Shown here piece by piece: positions 30,310-37,298 of a stretch of DNA of 37,298 nucleotides; position 1 is the stretch's first letter, and each line of letters begins with the position of its first letter. The notes beneath the pieces were generated by a model. The model was not told the origin of the DNA, searched no databases, and worked only from the letters and a program-made list of their open reading frames with translations. The stretch is from a virus. The translations under genes were made by a program, and so were the position numbers. The stretch is taken from positions 1-37,298 of IMG/VR virus record IMGVR_UViG_3300011440_000040; one strand, 5' to 3'.

Positions 30310-31692
30310 CTAGAAGCTCAAATACTGGTTATAGTGTTCGATGGTGACTTCTGACGTTGCCGTCGTTGCCGTACCCGCCACCGAAATGACATTCGTACCG
30401 CCTGCCGCGATGGGTGCAGGCTGCAAGAAGAAGTTAGCCAGCGCAACCGGCGAGGACACTTCGCTTAACTTACTGACGCCGTTGATGTCGAAGATTTGCT
30501 TGTTGCCGTCGCGCAGGTCAATGGTGTAAATGTCGGCGCTGCCGATGGCGATTGTACCAAGACTGAATGACGCGCCCGTTGTCGAGTTGGTAATGGTGAT
30601 ATTACTTAGCGGCCCTGTCAGTCTGATCACAGGGTAAGCGGGGATGTCGCCCGCGTTAACGGCGTTAATTGTTGTACTATAAAAGCCCGCCGTCCCTCCT
30701 GACATATAAGCATCGAGCGCGGTACGCTGGCCGGCGCTAAAACTGATGTTGTAAAAAGCGTATTTTTCCAGATCGTTTGCCCAGTAGGTTGATGGCGTGT
30801 TCAAATAATCAGAACGAAATACCTTTGTGCCAGGGGTTGACATAGTTCTGGCAGAACTGAAACTATAAACACTGGTTGTTCCTCGATAGAATGAGCCGCC
30901 GAATCCTCCGTCATAGTTATCAAAATAGTTGTGTGTACCAGCCGCCATAATCGTGGAGCCCATGTTCTCGGCCCCAAATAGATTAAACATGGCGTATGAT
31001 GTGCCATTCACGCCGAAGGCAATTATCTGACTAAAAACATCTCTTGCGTAATAAACGTATTTTGTGCCGCTAAGGGTTTCTTTTGCCGAGCGAAACGCCA
31101 TCGTCCAAGCAGTAGCACCAAATGAGCCGGTATACGACCATGCCTGCCCCTGGGTTGGTAAAGTCCCTGACATCAAAACGTTGGAGCTACTGATAAGCCC
31201 CCCCGCCAACCACCACGAAACCGAGCCATCGGCTCCTGAATAACTGGCCCGCGCCACTGTCTCATCCACCCACAACGGACTTGCCGCCCGCAGCATCACC
31301 CTAGCACGATGCAAATGCCCTGGATAGTGTTCGGGTATCAGCGAAATGTCTATGTCGCCCACAGGCATACAGGTCAAGCGGCGTATCACGCCATCATCAC
31401 GCGTGGCATAGAGAAAAACGCTTTCCTCTTTGGGCGCAAAGAAGTCTGTCAAGGTTTGGCGATAGGTGTCAAGCAATGAAGCTGTGGAGGCGTGAAACAG
31501 CATGTTCAGCGTCAACGTGCGCGCGCCTACGCGATAGCCCAAGTCGGTCGCACCATGCTGTAACGGCCCGCTTTGCGATAGGCGGTTGACGGGTGGATTG
31601 CTGGCCTCCTCCAACGTTTCAAACTTGAAGGGCGCGCCGTCGTTTAGTTGGAGTGTTTCATTGTTGCAGCTTGCGTAAAGCGTAAAGGCCAT
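30310..31692 (-). CDS. Distal tail (Dit)-like protein, second copy, with inserted domain
   Basis: A 460-residue protein overlapping the stop of its paralogue (TAATG). The N-terminal about 140 residues are Dit-like: LGYRVGARTLTLNMLF, LLDTYRQTLTDFFAP and PEHYPGHLHRARVMLRAASP. A central 200-residue insert, opening with WWLAGGLISSSN, looks like a lectin/LamG-type beta sandwich (GTLPTQGQAWSYTGSF). The C-terminal 110 residues return to the tail domain: IPAYPVIRLTGPLSNITI and the DLRDGNKQIFD strand. Its insert is clearly more AT-rich than the rest. Such 'evolved Dit' proteins often bind cell-surface sugars. Confidence 0.85.
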   Translation of the reverse strand: MAFTLYASCNNETLQLNDGAPFKFETLEEASNPPVNRLSQSGPLQHGATDLGYRVGARTLTLNMLFHASTASLLDTYRQTLTDFFAPKEESVFLYATRDDGVIRRLTCMPVGDIDISLIPEHYPGHLHRARVMLRAASPLWVDETVARASYSGADGSVSWWLAGGLISSSNVLMSGTLPTQGQAWSYTGSFGATAWTMAFRSAKETLSGTKYVYYARDVFSQIIAFGVNGTSYAMFNLFGAENMGSTIMAAGTHNYFDNYDGGFGGSFYRGTTSVYSFSSARTMSTPGTKVFRSDYLNTPSTYWANDLEKYAFYNISFSAGQRTALDAYMSGGTAGFYSTTINAVNAGDIPAYPVIRLTGPLSNITITNSTTGASFSLGTIAIGSADIYTIDLRDGNKQIFDINGVSKLSEVSSPVALANFFLQPAPIAAGGTNVISVAGTATTATSEVTIEHYNQYLSF

Positions 31693-33092
31693 TAGAAGCT
31701 CGTGTACCTGTTATAGTAGGCCACTGAAAAGCGCGTGGCTGTCCCCATCGCTGTACCGTCCAGAAACAATACATTCGTGCCGCCTGTCGTGGGCGCAAGA
31801 TGGAAGGTCGCCACGTCCGAATCCTCCGTCAGTTGATAACGCCTGCTCACCGTTCCATCCAGGACAGTCTTATAGCCGTAGCGCGTGTCAATCATGTAGG
31901 TCGTGCCTGCGCCGATGGTGATTGTGCCAAAGTCCAGCGTTTCGCCTGTTGTCAGGTTGGTGATACTTGGGTTGGTCGCCGGGCCTGTTAGGGAAATTAT
32001 TGGGTATTCCGGCAGATTGCCAACATAGGAGATGGCTAGATACTGCGTATCTGTATTGCCAGCGGGAATGTTCATAAATTCATTTAGCGCGGCGATCTGA
32101 GAGGTATCGAGAGCCGGTACATAAACGGCATACTTTTCTAAGGCTTCCGACCATCGTGAGCCAACGCTATTGGTAGCGTCCGAACGCCATCGCCGCGCCG
32201 TACCCTCTATTGACATCGAAACGGCAGAATAAACACTATCGGGGAGAGCTGTACCGTCAATATAGCCCCTTGTGTAAGTGGTTCCGAGCGTGCTAAAAAT
32301 GTAATTGCTGGTTCCGCTTGGCATACTAAAGTTGCGCCCACCAGAATTGTTTGGGTTTCCGTAGCCATAAACGGCAGAAACCGTAAAATATGTATGGATA
32401 CTAACCGAAGGGTCGCCATCGCCATCGCCTGCGAAGAAGGCAAACTTTCCTGCACTTAGGGACTCTTGCCCCGACCGAATAGCAATAGTGTATGCACCAG
32501 GTGAAGCCGTCGAATCAGGCGTTCCCGTATACGTCCACACTTGCCCCTGTGTCGGTGCTGTGCCGTATTCAACCACCTGAGCCGTGCCAATCGCGCCGCC
32601 CGCCAACCACCACGTCGCACCAACAAATGATGTACCTAGCACCGTCACGCTGCCCTGCGTGGGGTTGTACCATGCCGGGTCAGCAGCGCGTAGGGTGACA
32701 GTCGCCTCATGGTAATGGCCGGGACGATGTTCTGGATTCAGGTTGAGTTTGATGTCGCCAACGGTGTAACAGTCAATTTGGCGCACCGCCGCGTTGTCAC
32801 CCGTGTAGCGCAACTGGATGGGCGTGCTTGGTAACGGCTTGAAAAAACTTGTGAAAGTCTGGCGATAGCCGTCCAACAGGATGTCACTCGTTGCCCGTAT
32901 GCCGATCGTCAATTCAATGGTACGCGGCGCAAGCCGATAGCCTAAGTCGGTGTCGCCATCCTGCGCCGGCCCGCGCGATGTCACACGGCGCACCGCTGCG
33001 CTGCTCATGCCACGCGCCGACACAAGCGAGTAAGGGTTGCCGCCATACAAGGTGAGACTACTGCTGCCCACCGTTGCCGTCAGGTTAGCCAT
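31692..33092 (-). CDS. Distal tail (Dit)-like protein, first copy, with inserted domain
   Basis: A 466-residue paralogue of the next gene; its start overlaps the tape measure stop (TAATG). The same plan is seen: N-terminal LGYRLAPRTIELTIGI, LLDGYRQTFTSFFKP and PEHRPGHYHEATVTLRAADP; an insert opening with WWLAGGAIGTAQ and GTAPTQGQVWTYTG; and a C-terminal LPEYPIISLTGPATNPSI with DTRYGYKTVLD. Flanks are well conserved between the copies while the inserts diverge. The two may stack as separate hexamer rings, or form a mixed ring at the tail tip. Confidence 0.85.
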   Translation of the reverse strand: MANLTATVGSSSLTLYGGNPYSLVSARGMSSAAVRRVTSRGPAQDGDTDLGYRLAPRTIELTIGIRATSDILLDGYRQTFTSFFKPLPSTPIQLRYTGDNAAVRQIDCYTVGDIKLNLNPEHRPGHYHEATVTLRAADPAWYNPTQGSVTVLGTSFVGATWWLAGGAIGTAQVVEYGTAPTQGQVWTYTGTPDSTASPGAYTIAIRSGQESLSAGKFAFFAGDGDGDPSVSIHTYFTVSAVYGYGNPNNSGGRNFSMPSGTSNYIFSTLGTTYTRGYIDGTALPDSVYSAVSMSIEGTARRWRSDATNSVGSRWSEALEKYAVYVPALDTSQIAALNEFMNIPAGNTDTQYLAISYVGNLPEYPIISLTGPATNPSITNLTTGETLDFGTITIGAGTTYMIDTRYGYKTVLDGTVSRRYQLTEDSDVATFHLAPTTGGTNVLFLDGTAMGTATRFSVAYYNRYTSF

Positions 33093-35602
33093 TAGGGACG
33101 CACCGACGCAAAGCGTCCGTCAGCCGCGATGCCGCTACCGCCGCTCACCGTCACGTTGATAGGATTGCCGCGCCGCAGTTCGTTCAGAATGGCTTGCAGT
33201 AGGGTAAGCACCGCCGAGTCTTGCCCTAGCGATGAATTTGCGCCCGCCACAGCAGGACGCCCCACTGTTGCCGCTGACGGTATCGGTGCGCCAACGTCGA
33301 AGTTGGGGTCAAGTCCCAATCTGGCAAGTTGGTCGGCTCTGGTTTCTGCGGCGATAGAAGCTATTCCACTCATGGCCTCTTCTACCATCGGTAGCGCGCT
33401 CTTTGCGCCGATGGCAAAGCCTTCCATCGTCCACATACCGTATCGTTCCATCAACTTCGACGGCGAACCTATTTCCATCTTGACATCTACCGTCTTGGGA
33501 ACATCATTGCTCCAAATGTCATCCCACCAAATTCTGAATTTGCGCCAAATTTCTTGTGCGCCATCCCAAAGACCCTGAATAATTTCCTTGCCTTTTTGCA
33601 CCCAGGGTAAATCATTAAACCAATCAACCCACTCCTGTATTTCTCGCCTAATAATTCTTATGCCACTCTCAAATGTATCAATCCACCCGTTTATGAACGA
33701 TTGTATACGGAGGAGAATGTTGTAGCGCAGGAAATTAACGTGATACTCGATGTCATCCAGCCACCCGTTAACAATGTGCATCACTTCGCGCACGCCGTTA
33801 TCCCAAAGAGTCTCGACTTCTCGCCACATGATGCCAAAGGCTTCTTGTGGCTTCTTTCTGATGTAGTCAAAGGTCTTGCCCCAATCGCCCTTCCAAATGC
33901 CCGAATAGGTCTTGAACCATTCGGTAAAGCCCATGAAGAAGTCGCCCGCAATGTCACGGATGCCTAAGAAGTTCTTTTCCCATGCGTAGCGCAAGGCAGC
34001 CACAGCCGCCACAATTGCGCCCACAGTGACGATGATCGGCGTAAGGAAACCAATGGTAGCCGTCAGCGCACCCCACAGCGCAGGCAGCGTCAGGACGGCC
34101 AGGGCAACGAGTACATCCTTCCAACTTACAAAGTCGTCTATGGCATCGGTAATAGGCTTGACGAGCAACTTGATAGCAGCGGTAATGTCCAGGAAGCCCT
34201 TCCATAGTGGCGGGACAACGCGTGTCACCCACTCCGACCCTTTGGCAATGATGTCTGCTATCTTTCCTGCCAAGTTACCAAAGAAATCAATCGCCGCTGG
34301 CCCATGTGTGGTAGCCAACTCCGTGAACTTGTCAACGAGTGGACGCAAGACAGGCAAGAACTTTTGGCCGATGCTGATTTGCAGCGTCTCCATGACGCCT
34401 TTTGCGATTTCCATGCTGCCCGCAAAGGTATCCATGCGCTCGGCGGCAATGTCCGTCGCGTTAGCCTTTTTAATCTCTGCGTCCATCGCCGTAACGCCTT
34501 CCGCGCCCGCCTTCATCAAGCCGATAGCGGTACGCGCCGCATCATTGCCGAAGATGGTAGATGCCGCGTCAAGGCGTTTTTCCTCACTTAGTCCGCCAAG
34601 TGCGTTTTGCAGAAGCTCGGCAATCTCCGCTGCGCTCTTCATATTGCCGTTGTTATCAAAGAAGGCGTTGCTGCCCGTTTGAAGCGTTGCCGATAATGCT
34701 TGTTGCTCTTCCTGTAACTCTCGCAAGCGGTCGCCAAAGTTCTTGGCGGTCGGGTCCAGGTCGTGTATGCGCTCCTGTATCTTGCCAATCTTTTCTTGCG
34801 TGTCCTCAAACTCTTTGCCCGTCAACCCCGTATATAGCCCCAAGTCTCGCATGACGCCAGCGGCTTCAACGGACTTAGGTATCAAAGTTGTCAAGAATGT
34901 TTTGAGACTTGTTCCCGCATCTGACCCCGACGAGAAATTGGCGGCGGTCACGCCCAGGATGGCGTTGAAATCGTCAAACTCTACGCCCACAGAACCCGCC
35001 ATGCCGCCCGCTTGCGATATGGCAAGGGCAGCGTCGTTAAAAGCAAACTTGCTGGCAATGGTCAAGCCTGTCACCTGGTCAACAATGCGCCCGCTTTCCT
35101 CGGCGGTAATGTTGAACTGTGACATAATATCTGTAATCAGGGAGGCGGCATCACCCATATCGCCACCTGTGGCGTTGGCAAGCAGCACAGTGGCTTCGGA
35201 TGCGCCGCCCATAATTTGCTCTAAAGTCATGCCCGCTGTACCGAGTGCCATAATTGCTTCGCTGGCTTCGGTGGCGGACACTTTTAGGTCAGGGTCAAGC
35301 CCCAAGTCCATGATGTGATCTTGCAGCTTGGCGGCTTCTTCACCTGATAGCCCCATGACGGCACTAATATCTGTGACACCTTGCTCAAATTCGGCAGCGG
35401 CGCTGACAGCGCTACCGATGGCAGCGGTAAAGGCAGCGATAGCCGCGACGCCAACGGCAAATGCGCCTACTAGCGCCTTGCCCATAGCCGCGCTGGTTTT
35501 GTCCATTGCCGACATATCAGACTTAACAGATTTTAACCCTTTTGTCAGGCCATCTGTATCTGCGTCAATTTTTGCGTAGAGTTGCGCGATCTGTTCGGCC
35601 AA
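33092..35602 (-). CDS. Tail tape measure protein
   Basis: An 836-residue protein starting at a TTG at 35602, with GGGGGGTG five to six bases before it. The N-terminal 350 residues are the TP901-type core: AEFEQGVTDISAVMGLSGEE, ATEASEAIMALGTAGMTLEQ, and GVTAANFSSGSDAGTSLKTF. A helical middle follows, then hydrophobic stretches (about residues 470-550) that may enter the host membrane, and Trp-rich amphipathic repeats (IIQGLWDGAQEIWRKF). Using the usual 0.15 nm per residue, the tail would be about 125 nm long (inference). Confidence 0.92.
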   Translation of the reverse strand: MAEQIAQLYAKIDADTDGLTKGLKSVKSDMSAMDKTSAAMGKALVGAFAVGVAAIAAFTAAIGSAVSAAAEFEQGVTDISAVMGLSGEEAAKLQDHIMDLGLDPDLKVSATEASEAIMALGTAGMTLEQIMGGASEATVLLANATGGDMGDAASLITDIMSQFNITAEESGRIVDQVTGLTIASKFAFNDAALAISQAGGMAGSVGVEFDDFNAILGVTAANFSSGSDAGTSLKTFLTTLIPKSVEAAGVMRDLGLYTGLTGKEFEDTQEKIGKIQERIHDLDPTAKNFGDRLRELQEEQQALSATLQTGSNAFFDNNGNMKSAAEIAELLQNALGGLSEEKRLDAASTIFGNDAARTAIGLMKAGAEGVTAMDAEIKKANATDIAAERMDTFAGSMEIAKGVMETLQISIGQKFLPVLRPLVDKFTELATTHGPAAIDFFGNLAGKIADIIAKGSEWVTRVVPPLWKGFLDITAAIKLLVKPITDAIDDFVSWKDVLVALAVLTLPALWGALTATIGFLTPIIVTVGAIVAAVAALRYAWEKNFLGIRDIAGDFFMGFTEWFKTYSGIWKGDWGKTFDYIRKKPQEAFGIMWREVETLWDNGVREVMHIVNGWLDDIEYHVNFLRYNILLRIQSFINGWIDTFESGIRIIRREIQEWVDWFNDLPWVQKGKEIIQGLWDGAQEIWRKFRIWWDDIWSNDVPKTVDVKMEIGSPSKLMERYGMWTMEGFAIGAKSALPMVEEAMSGIASIAAETRADQLARLGLDPNFDVGAPIPSAATVGRPAVAGANSSLGQDSAVLTLLQAILNELRRGNPINVTVSGGSGIAADGRFASVRP

Positions 35603-35758
35603 ATTTCACCCCCCAACAAAAAAGCACAAGGGACACAATTCCTACGCCTCTACTTGCGCTCACAATGGTTTATGCTATGCTATTCGCATTTATTACACGT
35701 CTTAGCCATCCTCTTCCCACGCAAGCCCGAATTAGTCGTCACGTATAGCCTAACCTAG

Positions 35759-36294
35759 CTATTTCTTCTTGCCCTTTTGCTGGCTGAAGTAATGCTGTGC
35801 TTTGCTGTACTGGCTTTGCAACGCCCATTCAATGTTGAGTAGTGGCCCGTCATGTCCTGTTAGGTACTTGTAGACGGTCATGCCCATCTCGTTCGCCTTT
35901 GCAAACAGGTGATAATTGTTTGTAGGCGCAAGGCTGGCTGTACCGTCCCCTATCAGGCTGACGAACCACCACCAACTGCCAAAGGGCCGTTACTGTCCCC
36001 GCCAAGCCCACTCATCTCCAACACACGCTTGGCGATGGCTGTGATCGGCCCAGGTCTTGCCGCCCGCAACTGCTCCAACTGTTCGTCATTCAACTTCGGC
36101 TCCACCAGCCCCAACTTGGCTGACTGAAAGGTCATCTCAAAGTTGTTGCCGTCAAACTCCTTATTAATGCGTGCGACCTCGGCATAGGTCAAGGATCGTA
36201 TCTTGACCACAAGCCCCTCTACCTCGAACAGTTCAGGCTCGCCCGTCAATCCTGCAATAAAGTCTACCGCACTCGTCACTGTCTTTGCGCTCAT
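35759..36294 (-). CDS. Tail assembly chaperone fusion (gpG-gpT type) made by -1 frameshift
   Basis: The zero frame ends at TGA 35953-35955. A -1 shift at CCCTTTG (35986-35980, codons CCT TTG in frame) continues as FGSWWWFVSLIGDG, then NNYHLFAKANEMGMTVYKYL and LLNIEWALQSQYSKAQHYFS, stopping at TAG 35761-35759. Fusion length is 178 residues. The -1 frame has no start of its own near its beginning, reads as good protein and fills the gap before the tape measure gene, as in lambda gpGT. The fusion and short forms coat the tape measure protein during tail assembly. Confidence 0.85.
35953..36294 (-). CDS. Tail assembly chaperone, short form (gpG type)
   Basis: The unshifted 113-residue product. 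It contains AKTVTSAVDFIAGLTGEPEL, VKIRSLTYAEVARINKEFDG and LNDEQLEQLRAARPGPITAI. A 'SLTYAEVA.I' opening and helical body are usual for short tail chaperones between tube and tape measure genes. It ends in a Gly/Ser-rich tail right after the slippery site. Confidence 0.85.
   Translation of the reverse strand: MSAKTVTSAVDFIAGLTGEPELFEVEGLVVKIRSLTYAEVARINKEFDGNNFEMTFQSAKLGLVEPKLNDEQLEQLRAARPGPITAIAKRVLEMSGLGGDSNGPLAVGGGSSA
35980..35986 (-). promoter_or_regulatory. Programmed -1 frameshift slippery heptamer C CCT TTG
   Basis: CCCTTTG on the minus strand, in frame as GGC CCT TTG, fits X XXY YYZ. Re-pairing one base back gives CCC TTT and enters the frame with the gpT-like sequence. The zero-frame stop lies nine codons on, giving the usual short overlap. 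Confidence 0.85.
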
Positions 36295-36348
36295 ACCCTG
36301 CTAACACCTTTCATCGTGTCCCTTGCGCCTACATTGCCTCTAGATGGC

Positions 36349-36750
36349 CTATGTGTACGTGATTGGCCCTGTGCCTTGCAACTCATAGCCTGTGCCCCAC
36401 ACGCCATCGTAGGCGAGTTCCGGCGCGTGTCCTGTGATGAGCGCGCTACCCTGGTAGTAGTTCGTGCCTGCGGCAAAGCGGTAAGCCAGGGCCGCGCTGC
36501 CTCCCAGGATTTGCGATCTCACAAACGTCTGCCCTGCATTGTTGATGTCGTTGTGCAACTGAAACGAACCCGTCCAGTTGCCCAGACCATTGATGAAGTA
36601 GCGCCACTCGTCGCCCATCGCCGTGATTTCAGGCGTGTCGCGACCCACATCAATTGACCATTGGTGTACTGCGTTTACTACGGTTGTGCCTCCGCTGATA
36701 TAGGAGACACTTCCCGCTGTGCCCGATACAGGTGTAGCTGGAAAAGCCAT
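36349..36750 (-). CDS. Major tail (tube) protein
   Basis: A 133-residue protein between tail terminator and tail chaperone genes, the standard place of the tube protein. It is beta-rich, with GSVSYISGGTTVVNAVHQWS, 'DTPEITAMGDEWRYFINGL' and WTGSFQLHNDINNAGQTF. The pattern 'W.....R....T..GD.WR....G...WTG.F' is shared by short siphovirus tube proteins. It forms the hexameric rings of the tail. Confidence 0.85.
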   Translation of the reverse strand: MAFPATPVSGTAGSVSYISGGTTVVNAVHQWSIDVGRDTPEITAMGDEWRYFINGLGNWTGSFQLHNDINNAGQTFVRSQILGGSAALAYRFAAGTNYYQGSALITGHAPELAYDGVWGTGYELQGTGPITYT

Positions 36751-36762
36751 GTCATACCTCCG

Positions 36763-37209
36763 TTATGGTGAAACCCTCACAATATCAATCCTGAAGATAC
36801 CGCCGCTGTTCCAATAGTTCTTGGTATCTAGGTACTCAATAGGACTCATGCGCCGGCAGCGCATCGTGGCAAAGCCTGTCACCGTCAAGGCCGCATCCTG
36901 CAAACGTCCATGCGCTGTCTCGTATATCTGCCGCGCCTGGATGGGATACTGGCGGTCACTCACCACCCGCACCGCTATATCCATAGACAACGAGTGCCAG
37001 TCATCTCGAAAAGCATAGTCATCGTTGGCGACCATCATCTGATAAATAATGTAAGGTGGCGCAGTCGGTCGGTCTTGCGGCGCACGCGTGTCCCATACGC
37101 CTACCGTGCCTGTCGTCAAGGCCGTGCCGCTGGTGACATAGGTATACGTTGCCGTGCCACCGATACGGCTGTATATGGCGCTACCTACCAGCGTCAGGTT
37201 ATCTGCCAT
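36763..37209 (-). CDS. Tail terminator / tail completion protein (DUF3168-like)
   Basis: A 148-residue protein. Typical features: GSAIYSRIGG near the start, VWDTRAPQDRPTAPPYIIYQ with 'AP.Ppyiiyq', DIAVRVVSDRQYPIQARQIY, then YETAHGRLQDAALTVTGF and MRCRRMSPIEY. These match tail terminators that stop tube growth and join the tail to the head. Its start is 10 bases from the gp10-like stop. Confidence 0.8.
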   Translation of the reverse strand: MADNLTLVGSAIYSRIGGTATYTYVTSGTALTTGTVGVWDTRAPQDRPTAPPYIIYQMMVANDDYAFRDDWHSLSMDIAVRVVSDRQYPIQARQIYETAHGRLQDAALTVTGFATMRCRRMSPIEYLDTKNYWNSGGIFRIDIVRVSP

Positions 37210-37298
37210 TGCGTACCGCCTTGCCTAACTCATCCTTAAACTTCTTTTCCATGCCACGCACCGCCTTGAGTAGATAGGGACGCCCCGGCATGTTGCCA
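37199..37298 (-). CDS. C-terminus of an HK97 gp10-like tail completion protein (start outside the window)
   Basis: Only the last 32 or so residues are here: GNMPGRPYLLKAVRGMEKKF, then KDELGKAVRNGR and TAA at 37199-37201. 'PGRPYL..A......' near the end is the usual close of HK97 gp10-like proteins, which lie just before the tail terminator in siphovirus operons. The upstream part must lie beyond the right edge. Confidence 0.65.
   Translation of the reverse strand, partial: GNMPGRPYLLKAVRGMEKKFKDELGKAVRNGR

Noticed and set aside
34026-35318. Long plus-strand reading frames opposite the tape measure gene
   Set aside because: Antisense shadows caused by codon bias in a long helical gene; the tape measure motifs are on the minus strand.
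35603-35758. Possible remnant of a small zinc-ribbon protein (CNKCE ... HCERK ... RRRNCVPC on the minus strand)
   Set aside because: CxxC-like pairs lie in different frames with stops between; at most a decayed gene, and the stretch may be only an untranslated spacer before the tape measure gene.

Overview
The window is almost the whole genome of a temperate siphovirus-like phage (HK97-type head, long-tail genes, tyrosine integrase, Cro/CI-type switch). It is opened inside the late operon. On the minus strand the head module runs off the left edge (capsid, connector, head closure, then a glycosyltransferase), and the right edge starts at the next expected step (tail completion, tail terminator, tail tube). 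Integrase and switch lie in the middle with phage genes on both sides, so this reads as a free or permuted genome, not an integrated prophage. The ends do not join in frame, so some sequence between them is missing. The host is not identifiable with confidence. A secreted protein with a Thr/Pro-rich linker, an excalibur motif and FxLYD-like domains is compatible with Chloroflexota, but that is a weak inference.

Layout. The leftward (minus) transcription unit starts at a consensus promoter at about 20.8 kb. It covers a small XRE regulator, an HNH-AP2 endonuclease, small genes, an SSB-like protein, a primase-polymerase/helicase, a repeat-rich origin-like region (15.7-15.9 kb), a CoiA-like nuclease, a TubC-N-like protein, a Cys-rich protein, a Pol X-like nucleotidyltransferase and small proteins. 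An intrinsic terminator follows at 12.13-12.18 kb. Beyond it lie a membrane-anchored CHAT (caspase-like) protease, a membrane-anchored beta protein, two holin-like proteins, a two-domain endolysin, a small lipoprotein, the terminases, portal, MuF, a second terminator, scaffold, capsid, connectors and a glycosyltransferase. The same strand resumes at the right edge: tail completion, tail terminator, tube, frameshifted chaperone, tape measure, two tandem Dit paralogues, hub, fibre, and a last small gene ending at 27,479.

The rightward (plus) arm, 20.9-27.4 kb, carries the repressor, a small coupled gene, a tRNA-Pro-like segment (candidate attP), the integrase and a terminator. A second strong promoter follows, sharing operator-like elements with the leftward promoter. 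It leads to two small genes, a Rad52-type annealing protein and a terminator. Then come a DNA methyltransferase fused to an Mrr-like nuclease, the secreted protein and two small genes.

How it works together. The repressor and XRE protein probably act on shared operators at the two promoters, coupling lytic transcription with recombination functions. The terminator directly before the CHAT gene suggests that lysis and structural genes need antitermination or read-through. The most unusual element is the CHAT protease joined to a coiled-coil plus transmembrane anchor of the kind seen beside holins, co-encoded with a membrane beta-sandwich-like protein at the head of the lysis cassette.
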